Assembly (NCBI RefSeq): GCF_001667585.1
Contig: NZ_LZJZ01000140.1
Coordinates: 1 to 64,000 of the forward strand
DNA: 64,000 nucleotides
Direction: 5' to 3'
Source: Mycobacterium sp. E2733
GTDB taxonomy: Bacteria > Actinomycetota > Actinomycetes > Mycobacteriales > Mycobacteriaceae
This document shows, in pieces, positions 37,182 to 49,333 of the stretch. A program made the position numbers and the translations under genes. The notes under the pieces are model-generated. The model ran no database searches. It had not been told where the DNA came from and saw only the letters and a program-made list of their open reading frames with translations. Within the stretch, counting starts at the first letter, position 1, and each line of letters opens with the position of its first letter.

Positions 37182-38403
37182 GGCGCGCCAACGCCCGTTG
37201 CAGCTGGAGGAACGCGGTGTAGTTGGCGACGACCTCGACCCGCCCGGGCGGGCAGGACGCGATGGCCGCCACGGTGTCGTGCACCAGCGTGTGGTCGACG
37301 CCGGCGTAGCCGAGCCGCACCGCGAGGTCGGTGCCGCGTTCCCCGGCGGCCACCACGGCGGTGTGAGCGAGATGCTCGAAGCGCACGTCCCACAGCCAGG
37401 ACAGGTCCTCGCCGTCGGGCACCTGCCCGTTGACCGAGATGACGACCCCGGCCGCCTCTTTGTCGACCATCGACAGCGCCTCCTGCCAGCCGGCCGGATT
37501 CTTGGCCAGCAGGATCCGCGCCTCGTGACCGCCGACGCGGACGGTCCGGTAGCGCCCGGCGACCTCGTCGACGCCCGACACGGCCGCCGCCGCCTTCGCG
37601 GGGTCGGCGCCCAGCGCGACGGCGGCCGCGACGGCCTGGGCGGCGTTGCCGCGGTTGACCGCCCCCGGCAGCGCCAACCGCATCGGCAGCGCCAGCCCGT
37701 CAGGCCCGTACAGCGTCTCGTCGTCGAACCACCACTGCGGGCTGGGTCGTTTGAAGTCGGCGCCGGTGGAATACCAATGCCCCTTGTCGCGGACGATGAC
37801 CTCGCCGCTGCGCGGGCAGCTGACCGAGTCGTTGGCCCACGAGCCGCCCGCGGCCACCCACACCACGTTCGGGCTGTCGTAGGCCGCCGACGTCATCAGC
37901 ACGTCGTCACAGTTGGCGACGACGACCGCCTTCGGGTGCCGGGCCAGCCCGGCCCGCAGCGTGCGTTCGATGACGTTGATCTCGCCGACGCGGTCCAGCT
38001 GGTCGCGCGACAGGTTGAGCAGCACGACGACGGCCGGCTCGACGGCATCGGAGACGTGCGGCACGTGCATCTCGTCGACTTCCAGGGCCGCCAGCGGCGC
38101 CTCGCGGTGCGCGGCCAGCGCGGCCACCAGGCCCGCGTCCATGTTGGCGCCCTCGGCGTTGGTGGCCACCGGCCCCAGCGTGGCCAGCGCGGCGGCGGTC
38201 ATCCGGGTGGTGGTCGACTTGCCGTTGGTGCCGGTGACGACGACGGTGCGCCGGCCGGCCGCGAGCTGACGGAGCACCGAGCGGTCCAGGGTCATCGCGA
38301 TCAGGCCACCGATCATCGCCCCGGCGCCGCGCCCGGTCACCCGCGATGCCCAGCGCGCGCTCGCTCCCGCGGCGAGGGCGAGACGTGCACGGGTGGTGAT
38401 CAC
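37174..38403 (-). CDS. murT: Lipid II isoglutaminyl synthase, Mur-ligase-like subunit MurT
   Basis: 409 residues. It has a Mur ligase middle domain with the ATP loop VVVTGTNGKSTTTRM near residue 55 and a C-terminal MurT-specific domain. It activates D-Glu of lipid II for amidation with ammonia from GatD. The region that carries a four-Cys zinc ribbon in some Firmicute MurT proteins here contains only isolated cysteines (NCDD and SCPRSG), so the metal site looks lost. GTG start. The divergent gene dnaQ begins 132 bases away across a short spacer that holds an interspersed repeat. Confidence 0.94.
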   Translation of the reverse strand: MITTRARLALAAGASARWASRVTGRGAGAMIGGLIAMTLDRSVLRQLAAGRRTVVVTGTNGKSTTTRMTAAALATLGPVATNAEGANMDAGLVAALAAHREAPLAALEVDEMHVPHVSDAVEPAVVVLLNLSRDQLDRVGEINVIERTLRAGLARHPKAVVVANCDDVLMTSAAYDSPNVVWVAAGGSWANDSVSCPRSGEVIVRDKGHWYSTGADFKRPSPQWWFDDETLYGPDGLALPMRLALPGAVNRGNAAQAVAAAVALGADPAKAAAAVSGVDEVAGRYRTVRVGGHEARILLAKNPAGWQEALSMVDKEAAGVVISVNGQVPDGEDLSWLWDVRFEHLAHTAVVAAGERGTDLAVRLGYAGVDHTLVHDTVAAIASCPPGRVEVVANYTAFLQLQRALARHG

Positions 38404-38421
38404 CCGCGCAGTTTATTAGGG

Positions 38422-38462
38422 CGATCGCAAGCGCGGCGCTCTGCGCCGGGCGCTGCGGGTCG
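38422..38462. repeat. Interspersed repeat copy in the murT-dnaQ spacer
   Basis: The left end CGATCGCAAGCGCGGCGCT also occurs, inverted, at the 5' end of egtB. The right end, ending GCGGGTCG, matches the other end of that copy apart from one base, although the egtB copy has a longer middle. The shared ends suggest a small palindromic interspersed element. It may also act as a bidirectional hairpin between two divergent start regions. Confidence 0.55.
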
Positions 38463-38535
38463 CGCGCATCGATTTAAGCGCGACACGACCCGCGGCGAAC
38501 CGGGCGTTGTCGGTCGGACGTGCCATCCTCAACTC

Positions 38536-39528
38536 ATGAACCGGGTGTCCTGGGGGCGACCGGCCAGCGAGCCGGACGGGGGCTGGGCCGTCATCGACGT
38601 CGAGACCTCGGGCTTTCGACCGGGTCAGGCACGGGTCATCAGCCTGGCGGTGCTCGGCCTCGACGACGACGGGCGCGTCGAGCAATCCGTCGTCAGCCTG
38701 CTCAACCCCGGAGTCGATCCCGGTCCCACCCACGTCCACGGCCTGACCGCCGCCATGCTGGAAGACCAACCGCAGTTCGCCGAAATCGTCGACGACGTGG
38801 TCAAGGTGCTGGACGGCCGCACGCTGGTCGCCCACAACGTCGCGTTCGACTACGCGTTCCTGGCCGCGGAGGCCGAGCTCGCCGAGGCCGAACTGCCCAT
38901 CGACTCCGTCATGTGCACGGTCGAGCTGGCCCGACGGCTGGATCTCGGCATCGATAACCTGCGGTTGGAGACCCTGGCGGCGCACTGGGGCGTGACTCAG
39001 GAGCGGCCGCACGACGCCTTCGACGACGCGATGGTGCTGACCGGTGTGCTGGCCTCGGCCCTCGAGCGGGCGCGCGACCGCGACATCTGGTTGCCGGTGC
39101 ATCCGGTGACCCGGCGCCGGTGGCCGAACGGCCGCGTCACTCACGACGAGCTGCGCCCGTTGAAGGTGCTGGCCTCGCGGATGCCCTGCCCGTACCTGAA
39201 CCCCGGCCACTACGTGTGCGGCAGGCCGCTGGTGCAGGGCATGCGGGTGGCCCTCGCTGCCGAGGTCGGGCACACCCACGAGGAGCTCGTCGAGCGGATT
39301 CTGCATGCCGGGCTGGCCTACAGCGACGCCGTCGACGGCGAGACGTCGTTGGTGGTCTGCAACCACCCTGCTCCCGACCAGGGCAAGGGCTACCTGGCCC
39401 GGCAGCTGGGGATTCCGGTGATTTCCGACACGCAGTTCATGGACTCCATCCGCGCCGTGGTGGGCGGCACCAGCATGGAGGAGTTCATCGATACCACCAC
39501 GCTCGACCAGCAGCTCGCGCTGTTCTAG
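38536..39528 (+). CDS. dnaQ: DnaQ-like DEDDh 3'-5' exonuclease with C-terminal BRCT domain (Rv3711c type)
   Basis: 330 residues. The exonuclease domain (about 15-180) has all DEDDh motifs: VIDVETSG, HNVAFDYAF, and HDAFDDA. The C-terminal third resembles a BRCT fold (GMRVALAAEVGHTHEELVERI through NHPAPDQGKGYLARQLGIPVI). This is the layout of the second mycobacterial DnaQ homologue. In mycobacteria proofreading is done mainly by the PHP domain of DnaE1, so this protein more likely works in repair than as the replicase epsilon subunit. I chose the ATG at 38536 because the longer frame upstream runs through the murT gene on the other strand. Confidence 0.92.
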   Translation: MNRVSWGRPASEPDGGWAVIDVETSGFRPGQARVISLAVLGLDDDGRVEQSVVSLLNPGVDPGPTHVHGLTAAMLEDQPQFAEIVDDVVKVLDGRTLVAHNVAFDYAFLAAEAELAEAELPIDSVMCTVELARRLDLGIDNLRLETLAAHWGVTQERPHDAFDDAMVLTGVLASALERARDRDIWLPVHPVTRRRWPNGRVTHDELRPLKVLASRMPCPYLNPGHYVCGRPLVQGMRVALAAEVGHTHEELVERILHAGLAYSDAVDGETSLVVCNHPAPDQGKGYLARQLGIPVISDTQFMDSIRAVVGGTSMEEFIDTTTLDQQLALF

Positions 39529-39534
39529 AGCCGG

Positions 39535-41358
<1,824 letters not shown>

Positions 41359-41371
41359 TCAGAAGGAACCT

Positions 41372-41430
41372 CAGACCGGCGCATCGCGAACACCCGCGAC
41401 GGGAAGCCGGTCTGGATCAGACCCCGTCGC
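41372..41430 (-). promoter_or_regulatory. leuA attenuator with mutually exclusive stems
   Basis: Two perfect stems compete. Stem A pairs GCGACGGG (41423-41430) with CCCGTCGC (41396-41403). Stem B pairs CAGACCGGC (41406-41414) with GCCGGTCTG (41372-41380) across a 25-base loop and is followed by a pyrimidine-rich TTCCTTCT. The 3' arm of A lies in the loop of B and the 5' arm of B lies in the loop of A, so both cannot form as nested stems. Stem B is the likely terminator or start-occluding form. Confidence 0.65.
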
Positions 41431-41458
41431 GGCGTCCGAGGAGGAGCACCCGCTGCAC
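41417..41458 (-). CDS. leuL: Leucine leader peptide upstream of leuA
   Basis: A 13-codon frame from GTG reading VQRVLLLGRRDGV, with three consecutive CTC leucine codons and a stop 76 bases before leuA. Two more in-frame CTC codons lie just before the GTG, so the real start may be further upstream. Its second half overlaps the first arm of a hairpin, which is the geometry of ribosome-mediated attenuation. The ribosome-binding site is weak. Confidence 0.6.
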   Translation of the reverse strand: MQRVLLLGRRDGV

Positions 41459-41614
41459 GAGGAGAACTCTACCGCGATTGGCGTCGCGGCGAAAATTGCG
41501 CTAGAAATCGCACAAAACCGCAGGCTGTAGTGGTTAGCAACGCTGGGTAAACCGCTATGCGCAGCCACGTATTCTGTTGTGGGCTCAAAACGTGCCGGAA
41601 GGGCGGGAAAAGTA

Positions 41615-43915
<2,301 letters not shown>

Positions 43916-43922
43916 TAGGCGG

Positions 43923-45065
43923 GTGAGCACCGCCCACGCCCGACTGGTCGCGCGGTGCTCGCTTGCTCTGATTCTTTCTGCGCCGCAATGGTTTTGGGCC
44001 GCGCACGCTGACCCGCCGGCGCCGGCCCCCGAGCCGATCGTGCAGCCGCTGGCGCCCGGGCAGGTGCTGCGGATCGGCCCCACCGCCGGCACCGGCACCC
44101 CCACCGGCGACTATGGCATCGGCGCGACCGACCTCTGTGAGTTCGTCGAGTTCCCCACCGAGCTGCTGCAGGTCTGCGGCGACAGTTTCGCGGGCCAAGG
44201 CGTCGGGTTCGGCGGCTGGTACGCGCCGGTGGCGTTGCACGTTGACACCGCTTCCGTCGACGACCCGGCCGGGGTGCGCTACACCGGCGTGACCGGCGTC
44301 AGCAAACCGCTGCTCGCCGATCCCGCCCCGCCGGGCACCTCGCAGCTGCCCGCTGGAGTGGTGCAGATCAACCGGCGCAACTACATGATGGTGACGACGA
44401 CGAAGAACCTGGAGCCGCAAAGCTCCCGGCTCGTCTCGGCCGAGCCCGCGCGGGCGGGCTGGCAGACCATCACCGGGTCGCGGCGGCCCGCCTCGTATCG
44501 GGGCGGCTCACAGACGCAGATCAGCGGCTACTACGACCCGATCCCGACCGCGGACTCGCCCACCGGCTGGGTGTACATCGTGGCCGACAGCTTCACCCGC
44601 AGGGATCCCGTCGTGCTGTATCGGGCCACCCCGCAGATGTTTACCGACCGGTCCCGCTGGCAGGGCTGGGCGGCCGGACCCGAGGGAGGCTGGGGCAAGC
44701 CCCCCACCCCGCTGTGGCCGGACGCGGTGGGCGAGATGTGCGTGCGGCAAATCGACGGGAAGGCCGTGCTGTCTTATTTCAATGCGGTCACCGGCAACAT
44801 GGAGGTCCGGGTGGCCAATGATCCGACGTCGCTGGGCGACGCGCCGGTGACCACGGTGGTGCAGCACGACGAGTGGCCGGAGCCGGCGGAAAGCCTGCCG
44901 TCGCCCTACGACAACCGGCTCGCGCAACCGTATGGCGGATACATCTCGCCCGGCTCGACGCTCGACGAACTGCGAATCTTCGTCAGCCAGTGGGACACCC
45001 GCGCCCGCGTGGCCGCCCCATACCGGGTGATCCAGTTCGCAGTGAACCCGTTCAAGCCGGATTAG
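43923..45065 (+). CDS. Secreted DUF4185-like protein (Rv3707c type)
   Basis: 380 residues from the GTG at 43923, eight bases after asd. A signal peptide is evident (CSLALILSAPQWFWAAHA). The mature protein has the layout of the DUF4185 family, with GDSFAGQGVGFGGWY and repeated strand blocks (GWVYIVADSF, GKAVLSYFNAVTGNMEVRVAND) that suggest a beta-propeller resembling glycosidase folds. Substrate unknown. The last 115 bases are duplicated 3.6 kb downstream beyond two inserted genes, so this 3' end marks an insertion or duplication boundary. Confidence 0.85.
   Translation: MSTAHARLVARCSLALILSAPQWFWAAHADPPAPAPEPIVQPLAPGQVLRIGPTAGTGTPTGDYGIGATDLCEFVEFPTELLQVCGDSFAGQGVGFGGWYAPVALHVDTASVDDPAGVRYTGVTGVSKPLLADPAPPGTSQLPAGVVQINRRNYMMVTTTKNLEPQSSRLVSAEPARAGWQTITGSRRPASYRGGSQTQISGYYDPIPTADSPTGWVYIVADSFTRRDPVVLYRATPQMFTDRSRWQGWAAGPEGGWGKPPTPLWPDAVGEMCVRQIDGKAVLSYFNAVTGNMEVRVANDPTSLGDAPVTTVVQHDEWPEPAESLPSPYDNRLAQPYGGYISPGSTLDELRIFVSQWDTRARVAAPYRVIQFAVNPFKPD
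44947..45061 (+). repeat. 3'-end repeat, left copy (end of the DUF4185-like gene)
   Basis: The block from CGCCCGGCTCGACGCTCG to the end of the gene recurs at 48529-48645 at about 90 percent identity by eye. The two copies are in direct orientation and bracket the RyR and TIR genes. Confidence 0.8.
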
Positions 45066-45140
45066 CGGCGAAGGTGTCGGCTGGGACGTCGCTGCCGCAA
45101 TATGCCAGACAGCGCTGACCAGCGGTGAAACGATATTGGC

Positions 45141-46871
45141 GTGAACGAAAGTCTCGGCGCTCGGTGGTCTGTGATGACTTTTCTGCGGTCCTTCGCGCGG
45201 TTACTGTCGGACTACCGATGGCATGTGCTCGCCGGGCTGGGCGTCGTGGCGCTGGTCCTGGGCAATATCGGGTACTGGCAGTTGTGGAGCCCTCATCCTG
45301 CACCAAGCGACGTCGTCTTCTGGAGCCTCAAGCTGTTCACGGCGACGCCCCCGGTCTATACCCACGGGCCGGTCACGCTGGATATCGCCCGCTTCCTCGC
45401 CCCGATCGTCGCCGGCTTCGCCGGCGTCAGCGGCTTGGCGTCGCTGTTCCGTGATCGGGTGCAACAGATGCGGATCCCGCTGATGCGCGGTCATGTGGTC
45501 GTCTGCGGGTTGGGTGATGTGGGTAGCGTGTTTCTACGCCACCTTCGTGAGGCCGGGGACCGGGTGGTTGTCATCGACTCGGACGCGGCGAATCCGAATA
45601 TGCAGCTTTGCCACGACTGGGGTGTGCCGGTCATCGTGGGCGATGCGCAGCAGGAGCGAACACTGCAGGCGGCCGGGGTCCGCCGCGCGGCGCGGTTGCT
45701 CGCGCTGTGTCCGCACGACGCCGTGAACACCGAGATCGTCGCCGTCGCGAGCCAGCTCGCGGGTGGCCGTTCCGCCAATGTGCTGTCCTGCCTTGCCCAA
45801 ATCGGTGACCCCGAGCTGTGCGCGTTGTTGCGGATCCGGGAGGCCAGGCGCGCCGATGCCGCGTCGGCGCTCGACTTCTTCAACACCGACGAGATCAGCG
45901 CGCGGTTGCTGCTCGATGAGTTTCCCGTCGACACCGGGTGCGACCGCCCGCACATCCTCGTCGGTGGCCTCGATGCCCTGGGCGCGTGGGTGGTCTACCA
46001 CGCGGCACGGGATTGGTATGAGCACCGCGCCGACGACACCGCGGCGCTGGTGGTCACCGTCGTCGACAATCAGGCCGACCACCGGGTGCAGTTGCTTCTG
46101 GACCGCTATCCCGCCCTCGAGCAGCTGTGTAGCTTCAACACCCTGCCCGCGTCCGTCAGCAAAATCCATCGGCTGCGGGCCTATGCCGACGCGGCAGCGC
46201 CACCGCTGAGCCGCGCCTACGTGACCGCCGATCCCGACGAGCAGTCAGTTGGGCTGGCGCTGCAATTGCGGCACGAACTGAATCCGGCCATCCCCTTGGT
46301 CGTCACGCTGGCGCGGGCGCACGGAGTCGCCCGGCTCCTTGACGAGGCCGGCAGCGCCGGGGGGCCCGACATCGATGTCTTCCTGACGCTCGAACGAGCC
46401 TGCACGGTCGAACTCTCCCGGGGCGGATCCTATGAGGGCATCGCCCGTGCCATCCACCGCCGCTGGTGCGTCGAGCAACTCGCTTCCGGCAATCCCGCGC
46501 CGCCCTGGTCGGAGCTGGACGAATCACGGAAAGACTCCAGCCGCTCGCAGGCCCGCGACATCGCGGTCAAGCTGCGCAGCATCGGTTGTGACATTGCGCC
46601 CTTGCGTGACTGGGATGCATCAGAATTCGTGTTCAGCAGCGACGAGGTCGAGGCGCTCGGGGTCGCCGAGCACGAGCGGTGGATGGCCGAGCGCATCGCG
46701 GACGGTTGGTCCTTGGGCGAGAAGGACATCGAGAACAAGAAGACCCCGTATCTGGTGCCGTTCGCCGAACTGCCCGACGACGTCGCCGACTACGATCGCC
46801 TGTTTGTGCGGGAGATCCCCGCCCTGCTCGCCTCGGCCGGTTTGCAGGTGATCCGCACACAGCGGAAGTGA
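45141..46871 (+). CDS. Membrane protein with TrkA-N (RCK) and C-terminal RyR domains
   Basis: 576 residues from GTG; Met12 at 45174 is an alternative start. Residues 25-50 and 85-110 are membrane segments, with a pore-helix-like FWSLKLFTATPP between them but no canonical GYG filter. A TrkA-N/RCK Rossmann domain follows (HVVVCGLGDVGSVFL near 118), then a second Rossmann-like unit (HILVGGLDALGAWVVYHAA near 272). Residues 500-570 match the RyR repeat (HERWMAERIADGW, KKTPYLVPFAEL, YDRLFVREIPALL). RCK domains gate ion fluxes with bound nucleotides; prokaryotic RyR domains have been proposed from genome comparison to bind nucleotide-derived ligands. Inference: a ligand-gated membrane effector. It converges with the TIR gene 14 bases away. 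Confidence 0.85.
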   Translation: MNESLGARWSVMTFLRSFARLLSDYRWHVLAGLGVVALVLGNIGYWQLWSPHPAPSDVVFWSLKLFTATPPVYTHGPVTLDIARFLAPIVAGFAGVSGLASLFRDRVQQMRIPLMRGHVVVCGLGDVGSVFLRHLREAGDRVVVIDSDAANPNMQLCHDWGVPVIVGDAQQERTLQAAGVRRAARLLALCPHDAVNTEIVAVASQLAGGRSANVLSCLAQIGDPELCALLRIREARRADAASALDFFNTDEISARLLLDEFPVDTGCDRPHILVGGLDALGAWVVYHAARDWYEHRADDTAALVVTVVDNQADHRVQLLLDRYPALEQLCSFNTLPASVSKIHRLRAYADAAAPPLSRAYVTADPDEQSVGLALQLRHELNPAIPLVVTLARAHGVARLLDEAGSAGGPDIDVFLTLERACTVELSRGGSYEGIARAIHRRWCVEQLASGNPAPPWSELDESRKDSSRSQARDIAVKLRSIGCDIAPLRDWDASEFVFSSDEVEALGVAEHERWMAERIADGWSLGEKDIENKKTPYLVPFAELPDDVADYDRLFVREIPALLASAGLQVIRTQRK

Positions 46872-46885
46872 GATCGGCCGCAACT

Positions 46886-48394
46886 TCAGAACTTCGGCCC
46901 CGCGGACTTCGGCACTTTCGCGGCCATTTTCCCGGCGATCACGGTGCCCTCATCGGTGATGTGGTCTCCACACACCTTGACGTCGAGCACGTAAGCGGAC
47001 GCCGCCTGCAACACACGTTGGCACGCGTAGCTGGCGACGTTGCCCTGTTGCCGGTACATCTGGGCGATCTGCGGGGCACGTCCGGTGAGGTTTTCGACGA
47101 CCCACGTGTATGCGCGGCCGTTGTCGAGGTAGGTCGCGGTCACCGTCTTGCCGTCGCAGGCCGCCCATTCGTTCGCCGAGCGCCGCACGAAGTCCAGGGC
47201 TTGGTCCCTGGTTGAAAAAGCCGCCACGGCCTGGTCGACGAAGTGATGATTGCCCTCGCCTGCGCGCACCCAGCCACCCGAATCTTCCAGAGCAGCCCAG
47301 TCGAGTTGCTTTTCTCCGCTGTCTTCATACGTCAGGTCCGCACCCGGGTACAGCACGCCCATGCACCACCGCGGCGATACGTCAACCGCCTTGCTGACGT
47401 CCTTGAACGTCTTGCCTTGATTGTCAGGGGTTTTCGCCATGTTGGAGGTGCCTGTGATGGCGTTGATCTCCGCGTCGCTGAGCAGGATGGAGTCCACGGA
47501 CAGCGGGGGAGGACCCGGCTTGGGGCGGAGGAGCAGCACCGCGGCGACGACGATCGCGATCAGAACGGCCACGCCCGCGCCGCCGGCGATGAGCCACCTG
47601 GCGCGCGGCCGGTGACTCTTGCCAATTTGGGGGGCCCGCGGAGGGGCGACGTCGGAGGCCGCCGCTGTGGCCGCTCCGGACTCGGAATCCGCCGGCGCTT
47701 CGGGCGTCGTAACAGGTGCGCTGGCCGCGGTTGAAGGTTCCTCGTCGACCGACTTCAGCAGGGTTTCGATGCTGTTTCGCGCCTGATAGGTGACATCGGG
47801 ACGATCACGCAGCTTGGACAGCAACCGGGCGATGTCACGGCGCGCGGCCGGATCGGCCCCGTCCTCGCGCAACCCCGCCTTCAGCTCCGACACCAACTCG
47901 GCCTGCTGGCGGGCGCTGAGCTCGGGGTCCGAAAGGGTAGCGCCCAGCCGCATCAGGTAGGCGAAGGGCACCGGCGGTTCGTCGGGCAGAGGTGATGGCA
48001 GCGGCTCAAGCTTTTCCTTTAATTCGTGCACCGCTTCGATCAGCTGAATACCGCGGTCCACGGTCGGGTTTCGGTAGTCGATGACCTGCATCGCCGCCAG
48101 CGGAGTAACTCGCATGGAGTCGATCGGGCCGACCTGCACGGGAAGGATCGGACGGTGCAGGGCCTCGGCGTAGCGCAACTCGGCTTGGCAGGGTTTCGAC
48201 GTCAGCGAGTTGTTCGACAACGCAAAGACGAACACGTCGCAGCCCCGGATTTCCTCGAGGATGGTGCGCCACCACGCGTCACCGCCGCCCAGCGTTTCGT
48301 CAACCCACACCTGCTGACGCGCGTCCCGCAACGCTTTCAACAGATCCTGAATCGCCGCCTTGTCCTGGCTGGAGTGACTGACAAAAAGCGTCAT
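46886..48394 (-). CDS. TIR domain / TM / PknH-type extracellular sensor fusion protein
   Basis: 502 residues, ATG with AGGAG seven bases upstream. Residues 1-130 form a TIR domain: FVSHSSQDK, VWVDE, CDVFVFALSNNS, then CQAEL, where Glu72 sits at the position of the catalytic Glu of NAD-cleaving TIRs. A helical linker and a low-complexity Ala/Pro segment precede one TM helix (about 265-290). The C-terminal 190 residues match the PknH_C extracellular sensor fold (HHFVDQAVAAFSTRDQALDFV, W-x-x-C, paired late cysteines), also seen in the Rv3705c-type protein at 60911. Topology is therefore sensor outside, TIR inside, like a minimal Toll receptor. The neighbouring RyR/TrkA-N gene could read its nucleotide product. 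NADase activity is predicted, not shown. Confidence 0.9.
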   Translation of the reverse strand: MTLFVSHSSQDKAAIQDLLKALRDARQQVWVDETLGGGDAWWRTILEEIRGCDVFVFALSNNSLTSKPCQAELRYAEALHRPILPVQVGPIDSMRVTPLAAMQVIDYRNPTVDRGIQLIEAVHELKEKLEPLPSPLPDEPPVPFAYLMRLGATLSDPELSARQQAELVSELKAGLREDGADPAARRDIARLLSKLRDRPDVTYQARNSIETLLKSVDEEPSTAASAPVTTPEAPADSESGAATAAASDVAPPRAPQIGKSHRPRARWLIAGGAGVAVLIAIVVAAVLLLRPKPGPPPLSVDSILLSDAEINAITGTSNMAKTPDNQGKTFKDVSKAVDVSPRWCMGVLYPGADLTYEDSGEKQLDWAALEDSGGWVRAGEGNHHFVDQAVAAFSTRDQALDFVRRSANEWAACDGKTVTATYLDNGRAYTWVVENLTGRAPQIAQMYRQQGNVASYACQRVLQAASAYVLDVKVCGDHITDEGTVIAGKMAAKVPKSAGPKF

Positions 48395-48890
48395 GCTTTC
48401 TCCTGATGCAGGGTCGGCGGCCTGTCGGTCTGTGGGCGGTAACGCCGTGGTTGAGGCGTTTCAGGCAGCGTAAATCTTTGGTGGTGGAGCACGTGGCCAA
48501 ATTCGGCGGCCGCCGTCGACGCGAGCCGCGCCCGGCTCGACGCTCGACGAGCTGCGAATCTTCTTCAGCCAAGTGGGGCACTCGCACGCGGGTGGCCGCG
48601 CCATATCGGGTCATCCAGTTCGCGGTCAATCCGTTCAAGCCCTGGTCAGAACCTTAACCCCGCACTCAGCCCGCACGTTGGCCCGCAGATCCTGAGGACT
48701 TGAGCAATCCCCGCAGCCCTGCGGGTTGCGGTCGTTGGCGCAGGGCCACACGTGGCTTAGGTCGTCAATGTGATCGCAGCAGAATGCTGCGGCGCCCGCC
48801 GAACTGCCTCATTTCGTCTGGTGGCTGATTCTTCTTCGTTTGCCGGCGAGTGGTTTGTATCAGGATTGAGATGTTTATATCGTGACGGGC
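48395..48890. other. Spacer between the TIR gene and the HTH gene
   Basis: About 500 bases that hold only the degraded DUF4185 gene end and, after it, some 230 bases of lower GC content. GAGATG at about 48867-48872 and ACAGATATGAACGGCA at about 48900 recur before and in the second HTH copy near 57020-57066, so the promoter region was duplicated with the gene. No further gene is convincing. Confidence 0.5.
48529..48645 (+). pseudogene. Degraded 3' fragment of the DUF4185-like (Rv3707c-type) gene
   Basis: Direct repeat of the last 115 bases of the gene ending at 45065. The C-terminal AAPYRVIQFAVNPFKP is preserved, but an extra A near 48573 shifts the frame relative to the STLDELRIF part, and no upstream portion of the gene remains. 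It is either the relic of a tandem paralogue or the far boundary of an insertion that duplicated the gene end. Confidence 0.8.
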
Positions 48891-49232
48891 ATGGCACGCA
48901 CAGATATGAACGGCAGGAGCCTCGAGAGTTTGCTCAATTACGTGCTCGACGGCGTCGGCACGCATGACATCCAGCTGGCGTTGGGCGTGTCGGCCGCCAC
49001 CTACTACCGCCGCAAGGCGCAGGAGGATTATCCGAACGCTGAGGAGTTGCGGCTGATTGCCCGCTACTTCGGCATGAACTTCGTCAGCCTGCTCTTGGTC
49101 TTCGGCCTTCTCGAAGGCGACAACGAGACCTCGGCTGGCGGGGGGGAAAACCCTCTGGCCGTGTTAACGCGCCCGACGGTGAAAGCCAAGGAACGCCACG
49201 CCGACGTTGACCTCGAACATCCGCCCCTTTGA
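48891..49232 (+). CDS. Small helix-turn-helix regulator, intact copy
   Basis: 113 residues. The segment LLNYVLDGVGTHDIQLALGVSAATYYRRKAQ is a helix-turn-helix, followed by a conserved helical block (AEELRLIARYFGMNFVSLLLVFGLLE) and a charged tail. I take it as a small DNA-binding regulator of a mycobacterial type; no characterised homologue is recalled. ATG at 48891 was chosen because the second copy starts at the same point (M-x-x-TDMNG); GTG at 48882 is also possible. The second copy, 8.2 kb downstream in the same direction, is frameshifted. This copy has lost the membrane-protein gene that follows the other one. Confidence 0.8.
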   Translation: MARTDMNGRSLESLLNYVLDGVGTHDIQLALGVSAATYYRRKAQEDYPNAEELRLIARYFGMNFVSLLLVFGLLEGDNETSAGGGENPLAVLTRPTVKAKERHADVDLEHPPL

Positions 49233-49333
49233 CTTCGGAATAAACACACCGCACGCGCAGCCGATCCTTGGGGCTGCCCATCCGATGTCGCGGCGAGTCG
49301 TGACTGATCCACGCGGCGTCGGGTCGGGTGAGG

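Noticed and set aside
37129-38535. Long N-terminal extension of the dnaQ-like frame
   Set aside because: It runs opposite murT and gatD; the exonuclease family starts just before VIDVETSG.
45052-45306. 84-codon minus-strand frame at the start of the RyR gene
   Set aside because: No ribosome-binding site or motif, and it overlaps the first TM segment of a convincing plus-strand gene.
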